NCBI GenBank assembly: GCA_036417435.1
Contig: CM070900.1
Coordinates: 29,039,496 to 29,103,495 of the forward strand
DNA: 64,000 bases
Source: Inia geoffrensis
Lineage: Eukaryota; Chordata; Mammalia; Artiodactyla; Iniidae
Direction: 5' to 3'
In this document: positions 22,246 to 34,255 of the stretch, one piece after another
Layout of the letters: every line of letters starts with the position of its first letter
Position numbering within the stretch: the stretch's first letter is position 1
Translations under genes and position numbers: made by a program
The notes under the pieces: model-generated
Seen by the model: the letters and a program-made list of their open reading frames with translations, nothing else
Told to the model about the DNA's origin: nothing
Database searches by the model: none

Positions 22246-22896
22246 AGTTTGATCCTTATTATTCATGAGAGTTATGTTTTCTAAAGTCACCAAGGACACT
22301 CCATTAGGGAATACTGAACCTTTGCTCCTAGGAGAAATAAAGGGTTAGGTTCCTATGAGCCTCTGGTCACAACATTTTCACCAACTGACCAATATATAGC
22401 TTTGTTTTATGTTTCTGTTTAAAGGCATCTTATTTAATAGACATTGTTGATTCATGAACATTAAACTCATGGCCAACAGCACTATATAATTCACGCCTGA
22501 ACAAAGCGTATCTAACACATGCACTTTCTCCATAAGGCACATCCCAGCCTTCTTGTGCCTAGGATCACTAGACAGTATCTTAGCACTGAGCTCAGGGACC
22601 ATTTTAAATAGCAGAATTACCAAAAAAAGCCCCACAAAAATGTGAAAAACACGGCACTAAACAGACTGTGAAAGGACACTTTTTAACACTATGAGAATTG
22701 AAAGGAGGCAACAGAACGTCTCCTTGTTCAGCCTCGGCTGGGAGTGTGCACAGGGCAACTCAAATTTTTTACTGCTCTGCACATGTCCATGACTGACTGT
22801 GAAAGTGCCACAAGTATGGATTTTCGGGGTTAACAATAAATTTAATGAGTATGAAAATTCACAAATATGAAATCCATGAATAATAAGGATTGACTG
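22246..22896 (-). mobile_element. Tigger DNA transposon fossil with transposase remnant
   Basis: TcMar-Tigger element, internally deleted to about 650 bp. Terminal inverted repeats share 16 perfect bases (22252-22267 against 22875-22890). A TA lies at both ends (22244-22245 and 22897-22898), the expected target duplication. The minus strand encodes a short decayed stretch of the transposase N-terminus. Confidence 0.88.
22378..22605 (-). pseudogene. Tigger transposase N-terminal remnant
   Basis: The minus-strand frame reads like the start of a Tigger/pogo-type transposase, including 'HKKAGMCLMEKVHVLDTLCSG', whose 'KVxVLDxLCSG' pattern belongs to the N-terminal DNA-binding helix-turn-helix region. 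Only some 60-75 residues survive. The catalytic DDE domain is absent, so the remnant cannot transpose. The open frame (85 codons, 22378-22635) begins upstream of the old start. Confidence 0.75.
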
Positions 22897-22959
22897 TATT
22901 AAGAAGACATGCTAGTATCCAATGAAGGCTTTCTTTTTGACATAAGAAAAAGAGAGTCG

Positions 22960-23221
22960 CACTGACATATCTACACTACTGTGTGTAAAATAGCTAGCTA
23001 GTGGGAAGCTGCTGTATAGCACAGGCAGATCAGCTCGGTGCTTTGTGATGACCTGGTGAGGGGGGATGAGGGGGGGTGGGAGGGAGGCCCAAGAGGGAGG
23101 GGATATAAGTATACATATAGGTGATTCACTTTGTCATACAGCAGAAACACATTATAAAACAATTATAATCTAATAAAGATGTAAATAAATAACACAAAAA
23201 TTATTAAAAAAAAATAAAAAG
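22960..23221 (+). mobile_element. 5'-truncated L1 3' UTR
   Basis: 'gtgtaaaatagctagctagt', 'gggaagctgctgtatagcac', a strong G-rich tract (23059-23100), 'tgattcactttgtcatacag' and 'aataaagatgtaaataaat' tail. No clear target-site duplication was found. Confidence 0.9.
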
Positions 23222-23725
23222 GACTGAAGGAGTGAAAACAGCTAACACTGGGCTTGCTATGTGATTCACTGTACTTAATGTCAAGCATGTGAAACAGCTA
23301 CTCCCCTGGTGTATCACCGTTGATGCTTGTCCCATGCTTTGGGAAATTCTCCCTTATCTGTATACATTTGGAAGATTTGAGATTTGTCCTGTGGCTTCCT
23401 GGAGGCTGGCCCTGGCACCTCTGGAACATTGAAGGATGGCTCACAATCCTTCCTGGCAAAGTATAAAGGTGGCTGTGTTTCCTTCCTTCCTCCTTCCCTC
23501 TCCCACTGCCCCAAAGGCAGTTGGACGCAGCCTTCTATAGAGCTGTGGTGGGAACAGCACAGATTTTGTGTGCAGCAATTGTAGGAGATCTTAGTAATGC
23601 CAGGGCTTATAAAGCATTTCAGGAAGCCTGTCTCTCTAAGTCACATTTATTCTGGTGTACTACCTGACTCCAACATCAAGTGGAGGACCACTGACTAACA
23701 CATCTCTTAAAACTCAGTTATTCAG
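23222..23725. other. Unassigned noncoding stretch
   Basis: No gene or repeat recognised. The opposing short open frames at 23314-23584 overlap and are incidental. Confidence 0.5.
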
Positions 23726-23934
23726 GGCTTCCCTGGTGGCGCAGTGGTTGAGGGTCCGCCTGCCGATGCAGGAGACACGGGTTCGTGCCCTGGTCTGGGA
23801 AGATCCCACATGCCGCGGAGCGGCTGGGCCCGTGAGCCATGGCCGCTGAGCCTGCGCGTCCAGAGCCTGTGCTCCGCAACGGGAGAGGCCGCAGCAGTGA
23901 GAGGCCCGCATACTACAAAAAAAAAAAAAAAAAA
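23726..23934 (+). mobile_element. CHR-type cetacean SINE
   Basis: Full-length copy with an A tail of about 20. The 11-bp duplication 'ctcagttattc' flanks it perfectly (23713-23723 and 23942-23952). Confidence 0.96.
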
Positions 23935-23952
23935 CCAAAATCTCAGTTATTC

Positions 23953-25397
23953 CAAAGAGTTCTGCCCTAGTATATGTTGTTCTAAGCCTGCTAGTAGCAA
24001 GATTAAAGGGAGCGTGGGTTCTAGTAAAGTCACTGTATAAAGGACAACAGGAAGTAGTACGTTCTCATTTTTTCAAGAGTCTGCAGCATGTTCACCCAAT
24101 CTTGAGAATTTTTGGACATGGTGAAAGTGCATTTGGGATCTCACAACGTATGGTCTAGGCTACTGAGGACTATATCCACCTCGCCACCTGCTCCCATCCT
24201 ATTGTTTTCTAGAGAGGTTCTTGGTAGGTAGGGCAGTGAATATTTCCTTTAACATCATCTACGCTGTTGGGTTGTTTCTTAGTTCTGAGTTGCTAAAGAT
24301 CTTTTGTCAATGGAGGCTTTAATAATTAACAGAGGACCTCAAAGAGGCAGTATGAAAACACTTCCACCCAGCACGCGATGTCACGGCCTACCACTGCCTG
24401 TCTGCTTGGTGTTTCAAAGGTTGCGTGCTGGATGCTTTCCTTTTCATTTTACGTTTAGGAAGGAAACTTTTTTCTTTCCACCTCATTACCACTATGATGT
24501 TCTGTACCACAATAAAGGCCTAAGATACCCTAAGCTCTGAGTGACAGCCTGATATGCGTTAATGCCGTTGACGCCATTAAGCCAAGGGCTGAGTTGAGTG
24601 TGAGTCAGATCAGACGTTGTTGATAACTGGCAAGGTAAGCGCGCAGATCTTGCCACTGCAGAAGGAATTCTGATAGAATAATATCATTTTAATGCTGCTT
24701 CCCCAAACGGACGCTTGTGCAGCCTACACATAAATGAAAGCATGACTTCTGAAGGAAGACATTCTGAGCCTAATCTAGGTTTTTATCCAGAGGAAGCATC
24801 CCATTTTGCAATTATTATTTTAATACCTTTTGTGGAAAAGACTGCTATTCTGCTCACGCCGATGAACTCTGCTGCTGACTACATGCCACTAAACTTGTTT
24901 CCAGGGAAGAAGCCCGTGGTGTTTTCTTTGTGAGAATATGGGAAATGGTTCTTAAAAGGATTTAAGGACCACGTGAAACTTAATTTTCTATTCCATCCCA
25001 CTACTAATCTTGCCGAGACCCCGTTTTCTCATCACCATGTTTCTCTAACAGGTACCTACTGATGCTCTAGTTACAGGTTTACCTTCTATAATTCCTGCAC
25101 ATACCCCACCATCAGGTAATCTCCTTTAAGCCACGTTATGTTTGTCCTGATCAACAGACTGCGGCCCAACACACTAGACCTAAGCATCGTCGCTGCTGTG
25201 AACAGAGATCTTCGCGTTGGTCTACTCTACTTTATTTTTGGAGCCTATCCTTCCATATTTTTTATTGGCTTCAGCAGATTCCTTGCACATGTCATTTGGA
25301 CACACCTCTCAGTATCCCTTCGGTCCTCCTCCTTCTAGCTCACAAAACCTTCCCTTTTTACTCCAACTCATAAGCATATTCGATGAATTCCCTACGG
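23953..25397. other. Unassigned noncoding stretch
   Basis: No gene or recognised repeat across 1.4 kb. Composition is ordinary. Confidence 0.5.
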
Positions 25398-25621
25398 CAG
25401 GGGTGGGCAAACGTCTTCTATAAAAAACCAGAGAGTAAATATTTCAGCTTTTCCGGTCCATGTGGTCTCTGCCACAGCTACTCAACTCTGTCTGCTGGAG
25501 CGTGGAAGCAACCATAGACAATAAATAAATCAGTGGCGTGGCAGTGTTCCCAGAAAACCTTATTTACAAAAGTAGGCGGTAGGTCAGATTTGGGCCATGG
25601 GTTGCAGTTTGCCAACCCGTC
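25398..25621 (+). mobile_element. Non-autonomous hAT-Charlie-type element
   Basis: Near-complete 224-bp element. Left end 'caggggtgggcaaacgtctt', internal 'agagtaaatatttcagcttt', 'cttatttacaaaagtaggcg' and right end 'gcagtttgccaacccgt'. The two ends are degraded inverted repeats. The 8-bp flanks (25390-25397 and 25622-25629) match only partly. Subfamily name not assigned. Confidence 0.85.
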
Positions 25622-25784
25622 TCCCACAGCATCAAGACAAATACTTGTGCTCTCACTTAATCATTTGTTTACTTGCATTTTTCTTTGAATAACAGGCTCA
25701 GTTTGGCTCACAATTGAGAAATTTGGCCCCTTGACGTAAGAAAAATAATAGTAAAACAAGACTAGCTAATACGTTAAGTCATGA

Positions 25785-25990
25785 AGTTTTTTAGGTCTTG
25801 ATATACTTTATCTGATCTTCACAACAACCTGGCTGTTGGATGCTATTACTACTACGTCTATTTTGCAGTTACAGAAACTGGGTTTGCAGTGAACTTTCTC
25901 CCAGGTATACATGTAAAAAGTGGCAGATCTGAGATTCAAAGCCAGGGAGCCCAAGTGTAAAGACAGCCCTGCTAACAAATCTGTCATACT
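25785..25990 (-). mobile_element. MIR SINE, antisense
   Basis: 'ctttatctgatcttcacaac', 'tattttgcagttacagaaac', 'gtggcagatctgagattcaa' and 'agccagggagcccaagt' are antisense MIR, moderately decayed. Confidence 0.8.
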
Positions 25991-26086
25991 ACCTCTCAAA
26001 CACTGATTGCATCACATAGCCCAGTGCAAGGGCTATATGATCTTTTATCTTTAATATTTATTTTAAAATTAATTAATTGAATGAGT

Positions 26087-27330
26087 AATTTGTCTGCTAA
26101 TAAAAGAATGCGCATTCATCGCAAAGAGTTTGAATAATACAGAAAAGGAGAAAAATAATACAAATGTATCATAATGTCTCCTTCCAGAGATAAGCACTAT
26201 TAACACTGTGGTTTCTATTCTTTTGGTCATTTGCTTTCGTCTTCTGACTAACGAATGCACCTGGAGCTCCCCTAGTCAACTTCCACTTGAGTGGTTTGCT
26301 GGATTAGCCCATACTCGGCGTACCCTCCGTAAAACGTACAAGCATATCCACAGCGTGCAGCTTGCAGGCTACTCTCTAATAACCTTCTCCCTTCTGCTCC
26401 TTCAAATTGTGTTTGTTCTCAAACCTATTTATGCCAGTTGTATTTTAATCTAATTTCACAATTCAGTTAAATATAGCATGAACCAATAAAATGGTGTAAA
26501 CACAAAGCATCTTCTTAAGTTCAGTGCTTTGAAAAAACTCAATGCATGCAAATTGCTACAAACAATACTGTCAAATTAGGTATGGATACAACTGGAAAAA
26601 ATTTTGGGGGAACATGTAAACATCTAGAAGGATTCAAGATTCAGACTTCTTTGCAAGCCATCTGATTTCTGGCTTTACTTTAAAGAGCTGAAATAGTAAA
26701 TCATACAGACTGCATAATGGGAGTAGTTTATGCAAGAAAGAAACAATTTCACACTCAAAGAAAAAGCCTAGCCTTGCCCCTTAAGATCAGTGTAGTTTAG
26801 GATTAGTGGGAAAAAATACTTTTCTACATTTTAAGTTGAAACAAACTATTTAGATGTGTATGGGTTGATTTTTATGACTCATTGTTTTACTCTTTTAGTT
26901 AACCCATCAATCAGTTGGTTTGGTCACATAGCATATGAATGTTTTTCTTCTGTATTTTTTTTTCTTTCCACAAAACCAAAATAATACTACACATATTTGT
27001 TTGTAAGCACTTTCATTAAACAATAAATTGAGAAATCTTTCCCAGGCTATAAAGTATTCTTCACAAAATTTAAAATTCTTCCAAAATCTTGTATTTTGTA
27101 GATGTCATCTTCCGCGAATTCTCTTTGTTACATTTAGAATTTCCCATTTCTGCTCTTATGAGTAGTTCATAATATTTATTTATGCGACAAATGGTCATTG
27201 AGCATCTACTTAGTTATCCGTCACCACGATACAACTAATATCCATTTAAACATAATTTTGCACAGTGTTTCTTTGGATAAATTCCTAGAAATAAACTTGC
27301 TGGGTCAAAAGGTAAAACAATTTAAGCAAC
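26087..27330 (-). mobile_element. Old L1 (L1M-type), antisense, interrupted
   Basis: Two ends read as successive parts of one antisense L1. 26087-26222 has 'gtttgaataatacagaaaag' and 'agagataagcactattaaca'. 26940-27330 has 'gagaaatctttcccaggcta', 'ttggataaattcctagaaat' and 'tgctgggtcaaaaggt'. The middle (about 26225-26940) is not recognised and may be an insertion or a decayed part. The spread is an inference. Confidence 0.6.
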
Positions 27331-27362
27331 GGTACTGCTACACTGCATTATACTTCCTTAAA

Positions 27363-27500
27363 TACATCTGTTTCTCTCCCAGTCCCTGAGAATAGGAACC
27401 ATGTCTTGTTCATCTTTTTATCCCAGAGCACTGAACATAGACTGTGCCCAGAGTAGGTACTCAAAAAAATGTTTATTGAATCTTGAATAATGAATAGTCC
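27363..27500 (+). mobile_element. L2 LINE 3' end
   Basis: 'agtccctgagaataggaacc', 'atgtcttgttcatcttttta', 'tcccagagcactgaacatag' and 'aaatgtttattgaat' are a clear sense L2 3' end. Confidence 0.8.
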
Positions 27501-30500
27501 TTGACTCAAGTACTTATTTACTAGAATTACAGATATTTTTCCTGAACACTCCCAGAAAAGTCAATTAAAAATCATTACTTGCATTTGTAACAGAAGTCAG
27601 GGTGAGAGAAAATAACCAAAAATGAGTACCATGTTTGTCAAGAAAGTATCTGAGGGCCCCAGTTAAACCTACTTCTTGGTTACCAGCAGTTTGGATGCTT
27701 ACCAACGCATCCACAATCTCAGGGGATTTTCTACCACCAAGAGTTGGAAATCCTCAGGAGAGGAGTTCCATCTGCCAAGGGACCATACAACCTGGTTTCC
27801 TCTCACTCACTTCTCCTGGTGGGATGGCCTTGTGAGATCTCACATCCTGTTGAAGCCCCAGCACACCCTCTGGACCACTTGCTAATTGGCCAACATTCAT
27901 CCTCTCAACAGATGCACTGGTGAGACTGTATCACGGACATACACAGTTGAGGATAGGTTTTAAAAATACTTTCAGAGAAAAACATGGGTACGTGGACTCA
28001 CAGGCTTGCAGACTACTGCCAACAGTCCTCTACTTTCTCACCAACCATTCTGTGCAGAATACATTGGTGTGGCACTTCTGAGACTCTTGATCTGATGGCT
28101 GGATAATAGGATAATACCTCCAGTTCCTTCTCAGTAACTTGGAATTCCCCGTTCCCCTTAATAAACCGTATCAGGCAACTGTGGGTGTCCATGTACTAAC
28201 TAAATGGATATCCATCTGTTAGATATTTTTATATACTTGCTAGAGCTGACTACGGCTAAGAAAGATTATCCCTGATGTACCTGTTGAGATGATAAATGGC
28301 AAGATGAAGAATACAGCATGATTTGCACCTGGTTTAGTGTTTTCACGTCTAGGTTTAAAGACAACTATGGAGTAAGGTTAGGCGACCTGACCTCTGGGCA
28401 AATTTGGCGAGGCAGGTCAAGCCATCTGCAAGGTGTGCTAGCCATCCTGAATACTGTCTGACAGATATGTGTTACCTCACGCTTTATGTAAAGAAGCTGC
28501 CCTTAGCATATCTCATCCACCTGAGAATCTATGAACCTTCCTTCCTTCTTTTTTTTCTTTGTAAAATATTGAGATGACAGCTGTTTGTGATTGGCATCTG
28601 GGGCAGCCCTTTCTCACAGCTAGGTAAGAACTCAGCTTTTGCTGCTGGCATGTGGGTCACCTGCTTCTTCTAGGCATGCCCTTCTATTAGTTAATTTGCT
28701 AGCTTGCTTGAATCACAGTCGAGAACCCTTCAGCTTTGGTTTGCAGCAATAAATTCAACTGACAGCTGAAATTTGGAACGCTCACTTAATATTGATTCTG
28801 AATGTAATAACAAGCGACATGACCTTTTGGATGGTGTAAAATATGGCCGCCACAACATCTGTGCCACATTTCTTGCTGTTTAGTAATATGCTGTAACAGC
28901 ATGGAGCTGGCATTAAAGCTAAGCTTTATTACCAAGCAGATCACTCCATCTCTCTGGCTTCATTTTTTTAAAAAAAAATGCTTTCAGCTTCTAGAGCTGA
29001 TATCGTAGCTACTATACGTTGCTGTTTTTGAGACCTAATTTACCCTGCAGTTCAAAAAAAGAAGAAAAAAGAAAGATATCTGATGATCCAATAGGAAGGC
29101 AGCAAAGAGCAGGGAGAGGAAGAAAGGCCCCCTGACACCCCAAATTCCAATGGGTCAGAAATTGACACAATTCTCCATGACAGTGGCAGGAACACTACGA
29201 ATTCTCAATGGCACCCTTGAAAAATAATTATGAAGTTGATGTCATTTAGTGTTTCTCATAAGATGTAAAAATAGCTTTCCTTTCCTCAGTCCCCCCCACA
29301 ATGAAAAAACAGATGATTACCAGTGGTACTCGCCCTCATGTCTGAACGGCATTCTAATTTAGCATTGCCCTAGGAAATCCTAAACTAATTTTGCTAGGAT
29401 GGATACAGGGATGTTTGCATCTGATTTACACTGTTTTTCTTTGAAGTCTTGGTATCTTTAAAACATTCTCCAAGTAGGCAGAACATCAATTTGTGCACTT
29501 TAAAAAATCCAATTTAAGCAGGTTAAAAATTGTCAAAATAGTCTAACCATACTTCTCCAACAGAATTTCCAACCATGGAGCACACACAGAAATGCTCAAC
29601 TTGAAAGCTTTCTATCATTTCAGTATATTCCATGGCTCAGATTGGCTTGTACCTGTGAATAGTGAGGATTTAAATATCTTTATCACAAGAGACAGATCTG
29701 GACTCTGAGACAATACAGCATCTTTTTTTTTTTTTCACTGCTGTGATGTTTTGATTCTGTTTGGTTGAGCCTTTTCTGGAGGGGACAAGCACAAATTTTA
29801 AATCCTGTTTCTCTGGAGGGAAGAAAAGAATTAAATCATATTTAGGAAGTCTTCTCCCCTGTAAAATATACTTCCAAAATCAAAGACCTGTCAGTAGTTT
29901 CAAAGAGGTTAAACATATAGTAAATGGAGAATAGTTTTATTCATTCTTCTGGTTAATAGGATACTGATTCTATTTAACATGCAAACCTGCCTACTGGAGG
30001 TGCTTAAACTTGGCACTGTGGCCATCTACACGCAACAAATTATTAACAGGGCGCTTTTAATGTTAGGACTGCAGACAAGTGGGTCTGACACTTGGCGTTT
30101 TACTCGGACAGAATACCAGGTCTGGTAGGTAATTGAAAACGTCACACTTCAAAGTTCTAACACAAAATGAAAGAAGTTGGCCTGTACCCTTTCCCCAGGG
30201 AAACCCAGGAGAATGCCCGCTGGGATAATGTCCAAAAGAGTAGAGAGCCACGCTGCCTAAAAAAAAAAAAAAATAGCTAATCAAGCCCTAAGTGAGATGG
30301 CCTGACAGTGAAACGCTGGGCTGGAGAAAACTTTACACAGCTGACATGCCTTTAGGTAGATTTCCAAGACTGACAGGCAGCTATCACCAGTAATCCAGGC
30401 TACTTTTTCCCATTAGATTCCAGCAATTATTAGGATTTTTTGGATATGTTATTTGTTCAAGTAGTATTCATTTTAGGAAAGATCACTATATAAAGATCAC

Positions 30501-32095
30501 CACTCTTACATTCTACGGAGCACATATTTATTTATAAAGACTAAGCTCATTATTCATGCAAAATAACAGGGGTTAAGATGTGATTGGATTCTTTTATTGA
30601 CAGCAGCCTAGGCCAGATGGTTGAAATGCCACTTTCATTTCAGGAAGAAAGGCAGCCTTCACAGAAAAACAGGAAGCCTGGAGTTGCAAGGTAGGCTTGC
30701 TCTTAATTATCAGGCCCAGGGAATGCATGGCCCCTACTGTCTTCATATATTTATGATTAGAAAGTGAAATTCAAACTAAGGAGTTCAAAGCCTACCATTA
30801 ATAGCAAAGTACACATGGCATCAGGTTAGAGGGTCTACGAAGGCGAGCTGGACCCAGATGATCAAAGAAATTTCAGCTTTAAGATGAGTTCTTAGTTCTG
30901 GGCTTAGAGTGAATCAATCCTCCAACTTGGCAAGCAATAATTAATTCCACGAGTGTATCACTCATCTGTGTAGTGGCTGCTCCCTCGAATAGAGATCTTA
31001 CAAAACTCTCCCTGGTGAAATCAGACACAGCCATATGTTCAAAACTCACAGTGGATTGGTCAGGAGACAGTTGTCTCTGAATTGAGATATAACTGCCCAA
31101 CAAAATTTCCGTTGCCTCGGGTGGTGGAGAGCCTCAGGGTTGTTTCAACTGTTACCAAGAAAGCAAAAAAAAAAAAAAAAAAAAAAAAATCAAGAACCCC
31201 CTCCTCTTCAAACATTTAAGTCTATTCCTTTTCTTTCTGGTCTGGTAATTGACTTGTTCTCAGAGATACTGGGACCTGTTTGTTGATAGCACCCACTGAG
31301 GCCAAGAGAAAGGATGAAATGATTGGGAAAAAAGAAGTGCCCACACAGACAAGGTAAACAGGCATGAATTGGATTACTCCAACATCCTCCACTGAGGTGG
31401 GATTCAAAACTAATCTGACTATATGAATATTATGAGCCACTAAGCATCTTTCTGCAGCAATTACCAAGCTTGCACATGTAAAAGAGGGCATTTTCTTTAG
31501 TGGTGGGCTAATCTATCAAGAGTTCAGCTTCAAAGCAAAAGTTGAGTGTAGGGGAGGAGGGAGGGAAGGAGTGGGGCAGGGAGAGAGGGAGAGGGAGAGA
31601 CTATGACTGAAGTCGATTTATAATGTAGCAATGTTTCTCTTCTCTCTTCCCCTCCCCTCCCCTTATCTTTTCTTTTCTCCTCTTTGTATGTAACCTCAGA
31701 GGCTTATTTTCATTCCTTAAATACATTGTAACCCTTTTAAAATATAACACTAATTTGGCTCTCTTTAAATTCCTTTTTTTGGACTTCACAATTTGTTCTC
31801 AGCTAAGAAAGCTATAGGATCCTCTCTGAGCCACCGTGCTGCCCAAGGGGACTAACTGCACTCAAGCCCTAATTTTTAAGCCTCCCCCTGAGGCTTGGAG
31901 ACCCAGGATTTGGTGTAAACATAACAGCGGTTGTGTTCATCTGTGTACTCTGTTTAGTTTACCAGCAGTTAGCTTAGTTTCTTCCTGATGCCAGCCAAAC
32001 CAATGGCAGACTTGGGAACCAGATTCTATAGAAAGACCACGTTGACACTGTGAGTCAAAACCCCATGAAAATATTTGGGAAGCATCTCACAGAGG
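27501..32095. other. Repeat-poor stretch, candidate regulatory DNA
   Basis: 4.6 kb in which I recognise no SINE, LINE, LTR or DNA transposon, apart from simple A-tracts (30261-30274, 31164-31190) and the purine/pyrimidine block at 31550-31685. The surrounding window has a repeat every few hundred bases. A perfect 15-bp palindrome sits at 28888-28902. No coding frame is convincing. Depletion of repeats could reflect conserved regulatory sequence or undetected old repeats. Confidence 0.5.
31550..31685. repeat. Purine tract followed by pyrimidine tract
   Basis: 31550-31600 is almost pure A/G with many GGG runs, and 31634-31685 is almost pure C/T. The two are partly complementary, so they could pair as an imperfect hairpin or form triplex-type DNA. 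Confidence 0.85.
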
Positions 32096-32099
32096 AACT

Positions 32100-32250
32100 A
32101 TAATAGGGTGATTAGAAGCTCAGGCTATGGTTTACATCCTCCATATGCCACTTCCTAGATGAGGAAGGAGGTCATTTCACCACTTTAAGCTTTAATTTGC
32201 CAAAGCATTGGGAAGATGGTATCAACAGTACCTACTATTGTCCTAAGTTG
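32100..32250 (+). mobile_element. MIR SINE fragment
   Basis: 'gtttacatcctccatatgcc', 'acttcctagatgaggaagga' and 'catttcaccactttaagctt' follow the sense MIR central region. Diverged. Confidence 0.5.
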
Positions 32251-32299
32251 GTCTAAGAAGTCACGACACAACTCCTAACATGGTCTAGGTGGACTGGTC

Positions 32300-32660
32300 C
32301 TTAGCACTTCTCCAGAATTATTCTGGACCTTGCTTTTCCTGGCTCCAGACACCCAGCACTTCTCCCAGTTCCCCACCCGGCAACGCCCGCACTTGCCACA
32401 TGGCCATATGCACCTTGCTTCTCTTGCCTGAGATACTCATTCCTAATCATTAAGCCTCCATGGTTCTGCCCAATCGGCACCTTTTCAGGGGAACCTTCTG
32501 TAATTCTCAGAAGTTGACTACATCACCTCTTCCTTGATCCCTAGAATGGAAGCTCCAAGAAACAGGGGCTGTGCCTGCCTTGGGTCATCATTCCATCCTC
32601 AGCTAGGGGCTGAGGGCTTTACACACAGTAAGAACTCCGCAAGTATCAGTTGCTATCATG
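32300..32660 (+). mobile_element. L2 LINE
   Basis: 'gcttctcttgcctgagatac', 'ctccatggttctgcccaatc', 'ggaagctccaagaaacaggg' and 'cacacagtaagaactccgca' are sense L2 3' regions in the right order. Confidence 0.65.
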
Positions 32661-33649
32661 ATGCTATGTGTTAGGTCTTCAGAGCAGAGGTTAGGAAAAA
32701 CTAACGCCTGTCCTGTGGGACTGCTAGGCACTGGGAAGGTAGAAAGTGGCATAGTTTTGGTGGTTTTGAAATTTCCCATAATTCACATGATTGAGAGTGG
32801 GCGTAATCTCAGTTGAATTGTGATTTTAATGAGCAACGCTCTGTGTTTGCTGCAAAACTCAGCCAAATCCAGCTGTACGTGTGTGCTGTGCTGTAATCAG
32901 TGCCACACATCCTGGTTTCACCGGCCATTGTCTTGAAAGCCATCCCTTCATGTGCACCATCCTAGTATTCACAGGCAATAGCCCAGGTATTAGTATTCAA
33001 GTGTGATCATCTCTCTGCAAATCCAGTGGCTAAATACATATTTTAATTGAGCCCAGGAGTGTTGACTTGCAGACACAGTGTAGGAAAAAAATCACTAGAA
33101 AAATGGCAAATGGAAACAGCCTTTTACCTTTGAACGGAATATACTTACAAAATATCAATAACAATTTTCTATTGGGGAAAAGTCTGCGGCAAGAATAACC
33201 TGCTTAGGTTTTTAAGCTGCAGCTCAACCAAAAATTAGTGTTTCTTCTTCTTTAGAAAACAGAATTGCCCATAGTAAGCCAGGTAAGGTAGCTTTAACTG
33301 GATGAAATACAGTATAAGTAGTTTTCTGTAATGCTAAGTTATTGAAACTATCATGAGCCAACGAATAGTCTCCAATGTCCAGAATGATGTGAAGAGGGGT
33401 CATTGTGAATAAAATGGGCAACAAATCTAATAAGAAACAGAGTAACCAGAGTGGATGAGGATGTGCCTTTGCAATAACATCAAACTAGTTATGGACCAAG
33501 ATTTCTAATCTCTGTTGTACAGGGTAAAATCCTGCTAAATCTTTATCATGGACACCAAGCACACCATAAACTCTAAAGCATTCCTCACATTAATTTCACT
33601 GTCATACATACATAGTCACACAATAATGACCTCAGTGTATCTATTTCTC
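32661..33649. other. Unassigned noncoding stretch
   Basis: No gene or recognised repeat. Confidence 0.5.
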
Positions 33650-33915
33650 TTTGTTTTAAAATTTTTTTAAGGAAGTATAGTGGATTTACAATGTTGTGTT
33701 AATTTCTGCTGTACAGTGAAGTGATTCAGCTATACATAGATATACATGCTTTTTTTAATAATCTTTTCCGTTATTGTTTATCACTGGATATTGAATATAG
33801 TTCCCCGTGTTACAAAGTAGGACCGTGTTGTTTACCCATCCTAAGTATAATAGCTTACATCTGCTCATCCCAAACTCCCGGACCATCCCTCCCTCAACCC
33901 CTCCCCCAGTCTATT
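33650..33915 (-). mobile_element. L1 3' UTR fragment, antisense
   Basis: 'aaggaagtatagtggattta', 'caatgttgtgttaatttctg', 'cagtgaagtgattcagctat' and 'atattgaatatagttccccg' match the antisense start of a cetartiodactyl L1, like that at 17697. Confidence 0.88.
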
Positions 33916-34004
33916 TCTCTATCTTTTTATATTATGTCTCTACATACATTTATTTTCATAATGTCTTTCTCATGGGCATACAGTTTGCAATTCACTGATG
34001 ATAA

Positions 34005-34255
34005 TAACAGCTAATATTTATTGAGCATTTATTCTAAGGCACTGTTCCAAAGGCTTCACATTTAGTATCTGAATCATCACAAGGACCTCTGGAGATAGGT
34101 ATGGCTATTGCCCCATTTTATAGAAGGTAACAGTGAGGTTCAGGGAGCTTAAGTACATCAATCACCTAAGGTTACACAGCCAGTCAGTGGCTGGGATATG
34201 ACTCAGGCAGTGGGACTGCTGAGCTCCAGACCCAGCCAATGCTCTCTACCATTTT
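34005..34255 (-). mobile_element. MIR SINE, antisense
   Basis: 'gctaatatttattgagcatt', 'gccccattttatagaaggta', 'aggttacacagccagtcagt' and 'ggctgggatatgactcaggc' are a well-preserved antisense MIR. Confidence 0.88.

Noticed and set aside
31164..31190. Long poly(A) as the tail of a retrogene
   Set aside because: No polyadenylation signal, coding similarity or target-site duplication was found upstream.
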